A stretch of DNA of 40,673 nt from an uncultured Bacteroidales bacterium (GTDB lineage Bacteria > Bacteroidota > Bacteroidia > Bacteroidales > Muribaculaceae): NCBI GenBank assembly GCA_902786725.1, contig CADADP010000019.1, positions 1 to 40,673 of the forward strand, in the 5' to 3' direction. Within the stretch, counting starts at the first letter, position 1, and each line of letters opens with the position of its first letter. The translations under genes and the position numbers were made by a program. The notes beneath the pieces are model-generated. The model made no database searches. It saw only the letters and a program-made list of their open reading frames with translations, and was not told where the DNA came from. Of this stretch, positions 1-8,063 are shown one piece after another.

Positions 1-1102
1 ACGAACTGCGACCGCTATTGTACGACGAACTGCTCCGCGAACTACTACTCGGTGAGCGATATGTACCGCTATAACCGCTACTGCTGCGGCCCGTCGAAAT
101 CGAGCCAGATGAACTGGGACGGCTATTATGTACACGACTTGTTGACATGCCACTGCTGCGGTTTATCGTTCCCACGTTGCCGATATTGCTGCGGCTATTG
201 CCTCTCGAGGTCATGCCGGTACCACGATTCACAGTAGTGCCTACGCCGGAACCTCTCGTACGACCTGATGCTATGCTGCCTCCACTACGATCAGGCCTCA
301 TACCGCCCGTACCGCTAACACCATGGCGACCGCCTCCAATGCTACTCATCGAACCACGACTACTGCCCATCGGCCTACTTGCCGTGTGCCCTATGTTGCC
401 ACTACGGCCCGGGCGACGATAGTTGGGCGTGCCACCATAGTAGCCACCATGACCTCTGTAACCTCCGGCAACCCAGCCACCGTGATGATGGTAACCGTGC
501 CCCCAGTAGCCGCCCCAGCCCCAGCGAGGACCATGTGCGTACCACCCCCATGAGTATCCCCACGGACGATGCCAGCCACCGTACCAACCATACCAACCCA
601 CTCTGTACCAGGGACGATAATACCAAGGATCATAGTACCACGGATCATAGACCGTTGACCAGCCCCAGCCCCATGTCGGGCCCCAAGTAGAACCCACAAT
701 CAGATTTATCGTTGGTGTGTCGTTATAATACAATCGCACCAACTCGGGGTCATTCGAGGTTATGATAATTGTAGGATTATCAAAGCGTTCTATCCTCTCC
801 GTGTTTGTAAACGCCGATTGCTCCGTGTAGGTGCTGTCATTCTCGTCGTAGTAGTATTTCTCATAACTTTCTCCACGGCGGTTATATTCGTCGATATCCC
901 TACCATTTTCCACGTTTGTCGTAATAGTTGTCACCTGATAAGCAGGCTGCACAGTTGTCTTCGTCGTCTTTATCACAGTCACATTTTGCTTCTTCTGTGA
1001 GGCCGACGTGTCATAATAAATGTCATCGTAGTCCTGTGCATAAGCCGAAATTCCAACGCCCAAGACCAACGTCCAAATCAGTGTCAATAATTTCGTGTTC
1101 AT
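1..1102 (-). CDS. Secreted aromatic/Gly/Ser-rich low-complexity protein (3' truncated by window edge)
   Basis: The frame is open from an ATG at 1102 to the left edge, at least 367 codons, so the C-terminus is missing. Residues 1-26 look like a signal peptide (MNTKLLTLIW start, ending near AYAQ). Residues about 27-130 are polar and Tyr/Asp/Thr-rich. Residues about 140-200 are densely aromatic, with repeated DPWYY, GWYGW and WGWG units and a short His cluster. From about residue 205 the chain becomes Ser/Gly/Arg-rich with recurring RSS, GSS and SSG units. No catalytic domain is recognisable. Similar Trp/Tyr/Gly-rich exported proteins of unknown role are known to me from Bacteroidales; a surface or outer-membrane-associated structural role is only a guess. 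The several open frames on the opposite strand here are a by-product of the repetitive codons. Confidence 0.75.
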   Translation of the reverse strand, partial: MNTKLLTLIWTLVLGVGISAYAQDYDDIYYDTSASQKKQNVTVIKTTKTTVQPAYQVTTITTNVENGRDIDEYNRRGESYEKYYYDENDSTYTEQSAFTNTERIERFDNPTIIITSNDPELVRLYYNDTPTINLIVGSTWGPTWGWGWSTVYDPWYYDPWYYRPWYRVGWYGWYGGWHRPWGYSWGWYAHGPRWGWGGYWGHGYHHHGGWVAGGYRGHGGYYGGTPNYRRPGRSGNIGHTASRPMGSSRGSMSSIGGGRHGVSGTGGMRPDRSGGSIASGRTRGSGVGTTVNRGTGMTSRGNSRSNIGNVGTINRSSGMSTSRVHNSRPSSSGSISTGRSSSGYSGTYRSPSSSSRSSSSYNSGRSS

Positions 1103-1497
1103 TGCTTTATTGGTTTTTAGTTTATTAATATCCTTATTCGTTTTCATTTAGACTCATAATTAGTCTAAAAGTTTAATCCCGGCACATGCGTTTCGATTCG
1201 GGGCAAAATTCGTGGCTAAGATACGATATTTTATTCGCATTTACATCATTCAGTCGCTCAATTCTATCGTCCTTAACCTTTTTTATGTAAAAACGCCACA
1301 TCCTCAGGCGGCAGTTCACCGATTCAATATGCTTCGTACTTGTTATGCGCCTGTCCTGATTATTACCTTGTCGCGCTTTGTACCCGGTTCTGCATAATTT
1401 GTAATTACCCGCTACTTCACACTTTGTCTTATTCACAATTGCGGCCCATCACTTCATCTGAAGCAAAGGGCCGGCAATCGTTATCTTATGACAGTGC
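1103..1497. other. Intergenic region without a supported gene
   Basis: This 395-base stretch separates the start of the aromatic-rich protein gene from the stop of the parvulin gene, both on the minus strand. It holds one perfect inverted repeat at 1147-1169. I see no clear TAnnTTTG promoter box, no terminator with a T-run and no RNA gene. An 87-codon minus-strand frame (1173-1436) has no recognisable features and I do not call it. Confidence 0.5.
1147..1169. promoter_or_regulatory. Perfect 8-bp inverted repeat upstream of the aromatic-rich protein gene
   Basis: TTTAGACT and AGTCTAAA are separated by seven bases and lie 45-67 bases before the start codon at 1102. No T-run follows on either strand, so a terminator is unlikely. 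It could be an operator for a dimeric regulator or a hairpin in the 5' leader. Confidence 0.35.
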
Positions 1498-3417
1498 TTA
1501 CTTAATCTTTTTGCGCACTTTTTTATCAATCACTACCGGATACTTGGTCTTCAACTCATCAACCCATTTCTTCTCCAGTTCATCTTGGTAGGCCGATGTC
1601 ACCTGCCCCAGCACATCTCCCACTACTTCAGGCTGCTCTTGCAGACCGCCTTCGAGTACCATCGCTGTGGAGTATTTCTTATCCACTTCGGCCGGTTTAG
1701 CGCCGCCAAACAGCAAGTAGTCAACCAAAGCATTCTCTCCTTTTGACACAAGCATACGCTCCATCTTAATGTTGCTGCGATACTTGTTGAACAACTTTGT
1801 TGTCAGTGAGTCAGCATCATTCCATGCCACAATGTCAGACTTCACCAGATTCATCACGCTGTCGTTCTTAGCCTTCAGAATTATACCCTTGAAGTGCGGA
1901 GCGTCCCACTTGAAGTCTGCTCGGTGCTGCTCAAAGTATTTAGCCAGTCCTTCAGTGTCCTTGCTCGCTCCTTCCCATACCTTCTTGTTACTTATATCAA
2001 ACAGTAACATACCATCGTGATATTCGTTAAGCAGATTCATGTAGTCGGGATTCTTAGAAATCAGCGAATTCTGGTAATAACGCATCATCTCCTCGCCACC
2101 GAATGCCTCAGCTTGCTTCATGATGTAATATTTAGCTAACACTGTGTCTGATTTCTCGCGAGTTGTCAGCCTTGTGGCAAAGCGCGAAATGGGCACTTTC
2201 ACATTGTCAAATGTGCAATATGTGGCCGTTGACTTGCCCAAAACGTCAACCACGTATGTCGAGTCATAACTCCCGTATGCTTTGAGCGTCTCGTTAATAT
2301 ACTTTTCAAAGCCTGGGTCTATTTTGTAGTTCAACTCCTTCTTCAACTGCTCCATCTTAGCTAAGCGGGGGCGCTCCGAACGCTCATCCATCATGATTCT
2401 TTGATGTATGCCTTCTTTAATCTCATCAAAAGTTGGATTGGGCTTGCTGTCTAGTTTCTTCACAATATGGTAACCATAAGGGGTCTCAAACGGCTCAGAA
2501 ATCTCTCCGTTCTGCAAGCCGAACGACACATCCTCAAACGACTTAACCATCCTCCCAAAACCAAACCATGGCAACTTGCCTCCGTCCTTGGCCGAACCTG
2601 GATCCTGAGACTCGGCTTTCGCTATTGTCTCGAAGTCTTCACCATTCTTCAGACGTGTGTAGATGTCGTCAATCTCTTTCTTGGCCACCAATTTCGCCGA
2701 ATCGCTCTTGTCCTTAAACAAGCGCAGGATGTGCTCCACCAGTACAGTTCCTTTTGTCTCCTTGTCCGAAAGGGTTTTCACAATGTGGTATCCATAGGGC
2801 GTTGCAAAAGGCTTTGATATCTCTCCAACAGGGGTCTTGAATGATGCCTCCTCAAATGTGATGGGGAAGCGGCCGGGCAAAACATAACCTTGTTTTCCCT
2901 TATTCCTTTGCACAGAGCGATCCACCGAGTACTTCAGCGCAGCCTCCTCAAAGTCTGCCCCATTCTTCAGAGCCGTGTACAGGCTATCCATGAACATCTG
3001 CTCTCTAATGCCGTCAAATATACCGTTACCCAACGGGCGCATTATGTGGCTCACTTCCACCGTGTGCAACGTGTTGGCGTAAGCCTCTTTCTCCATGCTA
3101 TCTATCACCGTGGTGTCGCGCAAGAATGGTGCCACCACATCTCTTCTGTAGCCATCAAGCTCTTTTTTAAAGCTCTCTAAGGTGTCCAGACCTGCCGCCT
3201 CGGCATCGGCCACTTTAAGCTTATACACTACAAATCGGTCGATGTACTCATCAAGCGTCTCTTTCTCTAACTGTTGTGCGTTGTTCTTGTGGTAAAGATA
3301 CTCAAATTCCGATAATTTCACATCCTTACCGTTTATTGTCATCAATACCGGGTCTTTTGCCGCAAACGCTACTACTGCCGACGCAGCCAACGTTAATAAC
3401 AATAATTTTTTCTTCAT
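1498..3417 (-). CDS. Periplasmic parvulin-type peptidyl-prolyl isomerase with two PpiC domains (SurA-like)
   Basis: The product is an exported foldase predicted to isomerise prolyl bonds and chaperone outer-membrane proteins in the periplasm. I start it at 3417 (MKKKLLLLTL), 12 codons inside the longest frame, because this puts a basic N-terminus, hydrophobic core and Ala-rich cleavage region directly at the start; length 639 aa. Two parvulin domains are visible. The first begins near VSHIMRPLGNG (about residue 125) and the second near VEHILRLFKD (about residue 228). Each ends with the family hallmark YGYHIVK. The remaining C-terminal ~300 residues resemble the helical chaperone part of SurA-like proteins without a named domain. 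It lies 117 bases downstream of recQ on the same strand and may be read through from it. No terminator was seen after its stop. Confidence 0.85.
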   Translation of the reverse strand: MKKKLLLLTLAASAVVAFAAKDPVLMTINGKDVKLSEFEYLYHKNNAQQLEKETLDEYIDRFVVYKLKVADAEAAGLDTLESFKKELDGYRRDVVAPFLRDTTVIDSMEKEAYANTLHTVEVSHIMRPLGNGIFDGIREQMFMDSLYTALKNGADFEEAALKYSVDRSVQRNKGKQGYVLPGRFPITFEEASFKTPVGEISKPFATPYGYHIVKTLSDKETKGTVLVEHILRLFKDKSDSAKLVAKKEIDDIYTRLKNGEDFETIAKAESQDPGSAKDGGKLPWFGFGRMVKSFEDVSFGLQNGEISEPFETPYGYHIVKKLDSKPNPTFDEIKEGIHQRIMMDERSERPRLAKMEQLKKELNYKIDPGFEKYINETLKAYGSYDSTYVVDVLGKSTATYCTFDNVKVPISRFATRLTTREKSDTVLAKYYIMKQAEAFGGEEMMRYYQNSLISKNPDYMNLLNEYHDGMLLFDISNKKVWEGASKDTEGLAKYFEQHRADFKWDAPHFKGIILKAKNDSVMNLVKSDIVAWNDADSLTTKLFNKYRSNIKMERMLVSKGENALVDYLLFGGAKPAEVDKKYSTAMVLEGGLQEQPEVVGDVLGQVTSAYQDELEKKWVDELKTKYPVVIDKKVRKKIK

Positions 3418-3534
3418 AATAATATTTGATCTTTTTTCCTTTTCTTGGTTCACTTATCTTCAATAACGAATATTATCCATTAAAATTACATCTTAAAGGA
3501 CTTTTTTAACTTTATTTCACCACATCGAGTTGCC

Positions 3535-5712
3535 TCAATTTCCCATCTCGCTCATAAATTTAATGCGTATTAGCCTTATCTCTTCTTCTTTATACTCGGG
3601 ACCAAGCACCTCGCGGGCAACGCTCATGCGGTCAGTGTCGCTATTTCTGAAGTAGTCCTCTATCTCTTCTTGGACATCCTCGTCCATCGTTTGGTCTATA
3701 TAGTACTGGATATTTATCTTCGTGCCGGAATATACTATGCTCTCTATCTCATTCAGAAGATCGTTCAGTTCCATGCCGTTACTCTCCGCTATCGCGTCAA
3801 GTGCCACCTGACGGTCAATACTCTGTATCAGCAACAACTTCAGTTTGCTTTTGTTCGGTATCGTGAACACACGCAAATCCTCCGGACGCTCTATCTCATT
3901 CTCTTCCACATGACGTTTTATCAGCTCCACGAAACGTTCGCCATATCGCTTGGCTTTACCCTCTCCCACTCCGGGAATGTTCTTCAACTCTTCCATCGTT
4001 ATTGGGTAGGTCGTTGCCATAGCCTCAAGCGACGGATCCTGGAATATTACGTATGGTGGCAAATTGTGCTCTCGGGCAATCTCTTTTCGCAGGTCTTTCA
4101 GTATCGAGAACAATTCGGTGTCCACCGCACTTGTGCCCTCACTCGGCGACGCCGTTCCTTCAGTGTCGCTGAAATCGTTATCCTCCACCATCAAGAATGG
4201 TTCTGGATTTTTAAGGTATGACTTACCCTTTTCAGTCACCTTTAGCAAACCGTAGTTCTCTATCTCCTTATCTATCAGCCCGGCTATAATACCCTGCTGA
4301 ATCAGAGCGTTGAGAAATTTTTCGTCCCGCTTCTCAGCTGAGCCAAACTCTTCCAGCTCGTTATGCTTATATGCTTGAATGTCCGGCGTATTCTTACCCA
4401 TCATCACATTTATCACATATTCCGACCTGAACTTTTCTTTTATCGCCAGTATCGTCTCCAATGCGGCACACATCTCATCCGACACCTCTATCTTCTTCTT
4501 CGGATGCAAGCAGTTGTCGCAATTGCCGCAATTATCCGCGTCATACTCTTCGCCAAAGTAGTGAAGCAGTGATTTCCGGCGGCATACACTCGACTCGGCG
4601 TAGTTAGCGGTTTCGCGCAGTAGTTGTTTCCCTATTTCCTGCTCGGCCACAGGCTTGCCTTGCATAAACTTACGCAACTTATCCAGGTCTTTCCGGCTGT
4701 AGAAAGTCACGCACTGACCTTCTCCCCCGTCGCGACCGGCGCGCCCAGTCTCTTGATAGTATCCCTCAAGGCTCTTCGGAATATCGTAATGTATCACAAA
4801 ACGCACATCGGGCTTGTCTATCCCCATACCGAACGCTATTGTTGCCACTATCACATCCACTTTCTCGTGCAGAAACGCATCCTGATTTTCCGAGCGGACA
4901 GCACTTTCCATCCCGGCATGATAAGCCAGCGCCTTAATGCCGTTCACCCGCAACGTCTCGGCCAGTTCCTCCACCTTCTTGCGGCTCAAGCAATAGATGA
5001 TCCCCGACTTGCCCTCCATCGACTTGACGTAGCGGATAATATCCTTATCCACATCTTTTGTCTTGGGACGAACGTCATAATACAAATTGGGCCGGTTAAA
5101 CGACGACTTGAAAACTTTGGCGTCCAGCATGCCCAGATTCTTCTGAATATCATGCTGCACCTTTGGCGTCGCGGTTGCCGTCAGCGCTATAATAGGACGT
5201 GGACCTATCTCGTTAATTATCGGACGTATCTTTCTGTATTCAGGCCTGAAGTCATGACCCCACTCCGATATACAGTGTGCTTCATCCACCGCGTAGAACG
5301 ATATTGGCACACTCTTCAGAAATTCAGTGTTCTCCAGCTTTGTCAGCGATTCGGGTGCCACATACAGAAGCTTCGTTATGCCGCTCACTATGTCGCTCTT
5401 CACCGCCTCTATTTCTTTCTTACCCAGCGATGAGTTCAAGAAATGAGCTATCCCGTTCTCCTCGCTATAGTTGCGCATCGCGTCCACCTGATTCTTCATC
5501 AGAGCTATCAGCGGAGATATCACTATCGCTGTACCTTCCATCAACAACGCCGGCAACTGATAACACAACGACTTTCCTCCTCCCGTCGGCATCAGCACAA
5601 ACGTGTCGTGCCCAGCGAGAAGATTCTCCATTATTTGTTCTTGGTTTCCTTTAAATGTGTCGAAACCAAAGTAATTTTTCAGTTCCTCTATCAGTATATT
5701 CTTATCAACCAT
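3535..5712 (-). CDS. recQ: ATP-dependent DNA helicase RecQ
   Basis: A 3'-5' superfamily 2 helicase for recombination and stalled-fork repair, 725 aa. Motif I (PTGGGKS) is at residues 42-48 and the DEAH box at 143-146, followed by the RecQ-typical ISEWGHDFRPEYR. Later motifs include GIDKPDVRFVIHYDIP and QETGRAGRDG. The RecQ zinc site is complete, with one Cys in SSVCRRKSLL and three in CGNCDNC. An RQC winged helix follows, then an HRDC domain (about residues 535-610, with IPGVGEGKAKRYGE). About 110 further residues extend the C-terminus, as is common in Bacteroidetes RecQ. It follows clpX by 90 bases, and that gap contains its own well-formed promoter (5759-5789), so it is probably only partly tied to clpPX transcription. 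Confidence 0.96.
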   Translation of the reverse strand: MVDKNILIEELKNYFGFDTFKGNQEQIMENLLAGHDTFVLMPTGGGKSLCYQLPALLMEGTAIVISPLIALMKNQVDAMRNYSEENGIAHFLNSSLGKKEIEAVKSDIVSGITKLLYVAPESLTKLENTEFLKSVPISFYAVDEAHCISEWGHDFRPEYRKIRPIINEIGPRPIIALTATATPKVQHDIQKNLGMLDAKVFKSSFNRPNLYYDVRPKTKDVDKDIIRYVKSMEGKSGIIYCLSRKKVEELAETLRVNGIKALAYHAGMESAVRSENQDAFLHEKVDVIVATIAFGMGIDKPDVRFVIHYDIPKSLEGYYQETGRAGRDGGEGQCVTFYSRKDLDKLRKFMQGKPVAEQEIGKQLLRETANYAESSVCRRKSLLHYFGEEYDADNCGNCDNCLHPKKKIEVSDEMCAALETILAIKEKFRSEYVINVMMGKNTPDIQAYKHNELEEFGSAEKRDEKFLNALIQQGIIAGLIDKEIENYGLLKVTEKGKSYLKNPEPFLMVEDNDFSDTEGTASPSEGTSAVDTELFSILKDLRKEIAREHNLPPYVIFQDPSLEAMATTYPITMEELKNIPGVGEGKAKRYGERFVELIKRHVEENEIERPEDLRVFTIPNKSKLKLLLIQSIDRQVALDAIAESNGMELNDLLNEIESIVYSGTKINIQYYIDQTMDEDVQEEIEDYFRNSDTDRMSVAREVLGPEYKEEEIRLIRIKFMSEMGN

Positions 5713-5758
5713 GATTCACAGCAACAAGTGGCGTTTATAATTGTGATTTTAGAATATA

Positions 5759-5789
5759 CAAATATAAGCAATTTTTCTGATTAGTCAAA
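5759..5789 (-). promoter_or_regulatory. Bacteroidetes-type promoter for recQ
   Basis: On the minus strand TTTG (5789-5786) is followed after exactly 19 bases by TATATTTG (5766-5759). This matches the Bacteroidetes primary sigma consensus TTTG-N19-TAnnTTTG. The leader to the recQ start would be about 40 bases. Confidence 0.75.
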
Positions 5790-5802
5790 AAATATTTTTG
5801 AT

Positions 5803-7047
5803 TTAATCGTTTCTCATCAACTCTAAATTCACTCTTTCAAGCTGTTTCTGAGCATATTCCTTGGTTAGTACAAATTTTTTCAACTTCTTGCTCGGAACAT
5901 CATACATCACATCTATCATTATCGCCTCAAATAACGAACGCAGGCCGCGAGCGCCAAGCTTGTATTCTATAGCCTTATCCACCACAAATTCCAGAGCGTC
6001 GTTGTTTATCTCCAGCACCGCGCCATCCATGGCCAGCAATTTCTGGTATTGCTTCACTATTGCGTTACGTGGCTCTGTTAGGATTCGCAACAAAGCAGGC
6101 TTATCCAGTGGCTCCAAACTCGTCAATATCGGCAAGCGGCCTATAATTTCCGGTATCAAACCGTAAGAACGCAAATCCTGTGGTGCCACATACCGGAGAA
6201 GCATTTCGCGCTCCACTTGCCGCAACTTGCTGTCTGTCCCATAGCCCACAACATGAGTGTTCATCCTCAGTGCAATCTTGCGCTCGATTCCCTCAAACGC
6301 TCCACCGCAGATAAACAGGATGTTCTTCGTGTCCACGGCTATCATCTTCTGCTCAGGGTGCTTGCGGCCTCCTTGGGGCGGCACGTTCACAATCGAGCCC
6401 TCAAGCAACTTAAGCAGACCCTGCTGGACTCCCTCGCCGCTCACATCGCGTGTTATCGACGGATTATCGCCCTTTCGCGCTATCTTGTCTATCTCATCTA
6501 TAAACACAATTCCGCGCTCAGCTTCCTTCACGTCATAGTCACATGCCTGAAGCAGTCGCACAAGCAGGCTCTCTATGTCTTCTCCCACATAACCGGCCTG
6601 AGTTAGCACAGTGGCATCCACTATCGCAAACGGGACCTTTAGCATCTTTGCTATCGTCTTTGCAAGTAGAGTCTTGCCGGTGCCGGTCGGGCCCACTATC
6701 AGAATGTTCGATTTCTCTATCTCCACATCGTCGGTGCGATCCTGCGATAGGCGTTTGTAATGGTTATATACCGCCACCGATAAGAACTTCTTCGCTTCAT
6801 CCTGACCTATAACATATCCGTCTAAATACTCCTTTATCTCCTCCGGAGTTGGCAGTGTGCCCAGGTCAGGCTTCTCCGCGTCGTTGCTACGCTTCTTCTC
6901 GCCAAAGTATTCCTGAACTATTTCATGCGCGCTCTCTGCGCAGTCGTTGCAGATAAATCCGTTTATACCCGGCATCAGCAGTGCCACTTCGTCACTGCCC
7001 CTGCCACAAAAGTTACAATAGTGCTGTTCGCGTCGTTGCTTTGCCAT
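5803..7047 (-). CDS. clpX: ATP-dependent Clp protease ATP-binding subunit ClpX
   Basis: A hexameric AAA+ unfoldase that feeds substrates to ClpP; 414 aa, normal length. The N-terminal zinc-binding domain has its four cysteines at C11, C14, C33 and C36. Walker A is GPTGTGKT (119-126), the pore loop GYVG is at 152-155, and Walker B FIDE at 182-185. Sensor regions and the C-terminal small domain ([14 protein letters not shown]) are present. Where the Proteobacterial protein carries the IGF tripeptide that docks on ClpP, this protein has VGY (267-269, in HVVGYG). I believe this is the usual Bacteroidetes form. It starts 25 bases after clpP and is almost certainly cotranscribed with it. Confidence 0.97.
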   Translation of the reverse strand: MAKQRREQHYCNFCGRGSDEVALLMPGINGFICNDCAESAHEIVQEYFGEKKRSNDAEKPDLGTLPTPEEIKEYLDGYVIGQDEAKKFLSVAVYNHYKRLSQDRTDDVEIEKSNILIVGPTGTGKTLLAKTIAKMLKVPFAIVDATVLTQAGYVGEDIESLLVRLLQACDYDVKEAERGIVFIDEIDKIARKGDNPSITRDVSGEGVQQGLLKLLEGSIVNVPPQGGRKHPEQKMIAVDTKNILFICGGAFEGIERKIALRMNTHVVGYGTDSKLRQVEREMLLRYVAPQDLRSYGLIPEIIGRLPILTSLEPLDKPALLRILTEPRNAIVKQYQKLLAMDGAVLEINNDALEFVVDKAIEYKLGARGLRSLFEAIMIDVMYDVPSKKLKKFVLTKEYAQKQLERVNLELMRND

Positions 7048-7072
7048 CAGTCTGCTTTATTCCTTATCTCGT

Positions 7073-7744
7073 TTATTTCGCCTTTTCCAGTATCTTGTCT
7101 ATCATGCCGTAGTCCAAAGCTTCCTTCGATGTCATCCAGTAATCACGGTCACTGTCGGCATACACTTTGTCATAACTCTGGCCCGAGTGCTCCGATATTA
7201 TAGTATATAATTCCTTCTTCAACTTCAATATCTCTCGCGATGTAATCTCGATATCCGAAGCCTGACCTTGAATACCGCCCATAGGCTGATGTATCATCAC
7301 GCGAGAATGCTTCAAGGCAAACCTCTTGTCTTTCTCGCCCGCCACCAGCAGCACTGCGGCCATACTCGCTGCCATACCTGTGCAAATGGTGGAAACATCA
7401 CTGCTGATATATTGCATCGTGTCATATATCCCAAGACCGGCATAGACCGAGCCTCCGGGCGAATTAATGTATATCGACACATCTTTTCCGGGCTCCGATG
7501 AGTCAAGGAACAATAGCTGAGCCTGAATCACGTTGGCCGTGTAATCGTCAATCTGTGTGCCCAAGAATATTATTCGGTCCATCATCAGACGCGAAAACAC
7601 ATCCATCTGCGCCACGTTCAGTTTGCGCTCCTCAATGATTGTCGGCGAAATGTAACTACTTGTTATGTCATTGGCATACTGGTCCAGGGCCAGACCGTTC
7701 ATGCCCAGATGATTCACTGCGAAATTTCTGAATTCGTTCTTCAT
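7073..7744 (-). CDS. clpP: ATP-dependent Clp protease proteolytic subunit ClpP
   Basis: The serine peptidase barrel of the Clp system, 223 aa. The predicted triad is S127 (in GMAASMAA), H152 (in VMIHQPMGG) and D201 (in DRDYWM). The family oxyanion segment NSPGGSV is at 94-100. The GMAASMAA serine motif differs slightly from the common GQAASMGA but keeps the nucleophile. The N-terminus carries about 30 residues before the conserved ISPTIIEERKL segment, likely a propeptide. It is followed by clpX with a 25-base gap. The 319-base upstream region holds a perfect sigma-54-type promoter (7810-7826) and a Bacteroidetes housekeeping-type promoter (7863-7893), suggesting dual control of clpPX. Confidence 0.97.
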   Translation of the reverse strand: MKNEFRNFAVNHLGMNGLALDQYANDITSSYISPTIIEERKLNVAQMDVFSRLMMDRIIFLGTQIDDYTANVIQAQLLFLDSSEPGKDVSIYINSPGGSVYAGLGIYDTMQYISSDVSTICTGMAASMAAVLLVAGEKDKRFALKHSRVMIHQPMGGIQGQASDIEITSREILKLKKELYTIISEHSGQSYDKVYADSDRDYWMTSKEALDYGMIDKILEKAK

Positions 7745-7809
7745 ATTACTTGCTTTTAAATAAATAATTTACAAAATTAATGTTTTTTGTCTTATCTCAC
7801 AATCACTAT

Positions 7810-7826
7810 TGCAATAATCGTGCCAA
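7810..7826 (-). promoter_or_regulatory. Sigma-54 (RpoN) -24/-12 promoter of clpP
   Basis: The minus strand reads TTGGCACGATTATTGCA. This matches the extended sigma-54 consensus TTGGCACG-N4-TTGCW at every fixed position, with the essential GG and GC dinucleotides 10 bases apart. The GC element lies about 66 bases before the clpP start codon and points towards it. Transcription would start about 12 bases downstream of the GC. Confidence 0.75.
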
Positions 7827-7862
7827 CTTTTCTGGCCGCGACTACTCATTTCGTAACCGCTG

Positions 7863-7893
7863 CAAAGATATATCTCTCGGCATCCATTGTCAA
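7863..7893 (-). promoter_or_regulatory. Housekeeping-type promoter upstream of clpP
   Basis: On the minus strand TTG (7893-7891) is followed after 20 bases by TATCTTTG (7870-7863), a full TAnnTTTG match. It lies upstream of the sigma-54-type site, so transcripts from it would run through that site into a leader of about 110 bases. Confidence 0.5.
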
Positions 7894-7990
7894 TGTCAAT
7901 TTCTGCAGTTCACTAATTCCTTCTATTCACGCACATTTCCACTCTGTTTGCCTGTTCAGCGAAGAACCTGTCGCCCCTCATATTCCACTC

Positions 7991-8031
7991 AAAAGCAACG
8001 ATGAGCCTCTTTCTCGGGAGACTCATCGTTG
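7991..8031 (-). terminator. Rho-independent terminator of tig
   Basis: CAACGATGAG (7996-8005) pairs perfectly with CTCATCGTTG (8022-8031). On the minus strand the stem is followed by CTTTTG. It sits 33 bases after the tig stop and separates tig from clpP. Confidence 0.85.
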
Positions 8032-8063
8032 TCAGAAATTATCATTCTTGAGACGAGTAACGA

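Larger units (their letters stand above)
7745..8063. other. clpP-tig intergenic region with promoters and terminator
   Basis: This 319-base gap has no gene. It holds the tig terminator (7991-8031), a housekeeping-type promoter (7863-7893), a perfect sigma-54-type promoter (7810-7826) and a weaker TAATTTTG box (7779-7772 on the minus strand). A TGTCA-A-TGTCA direct repeat lies at 7888-7898. Confidence 0.7.

Noticed and set aside
52-699. Several overlapping open frames on both strands near the left edge
   Set aside because: They are shadows of the repetitive minus-strand gene 1-1102, which has a signal peptide and runs open in one frame to the edge; the others are Pro/Arg/His-rich nonsense translations.
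1173-1436. 87-codon minus-strand frame in the intergenic region
   Set aside because: Basic, Cys-scattered sequence with no domain, signal or membrane segment and no start context.
4624-5433. 269-codon frame antisense to recQ
   Set aside because: Lies fully within recQ on the other strand; His/Arg/Leu-rich translation typical of antisense codon bias.
5776-5800. AT-rich inverted repeat after clpX as terminator
   Set aside because: TCAAAAAATATTTTTGA has no GC stem; the recQ promoter occupies the same place.
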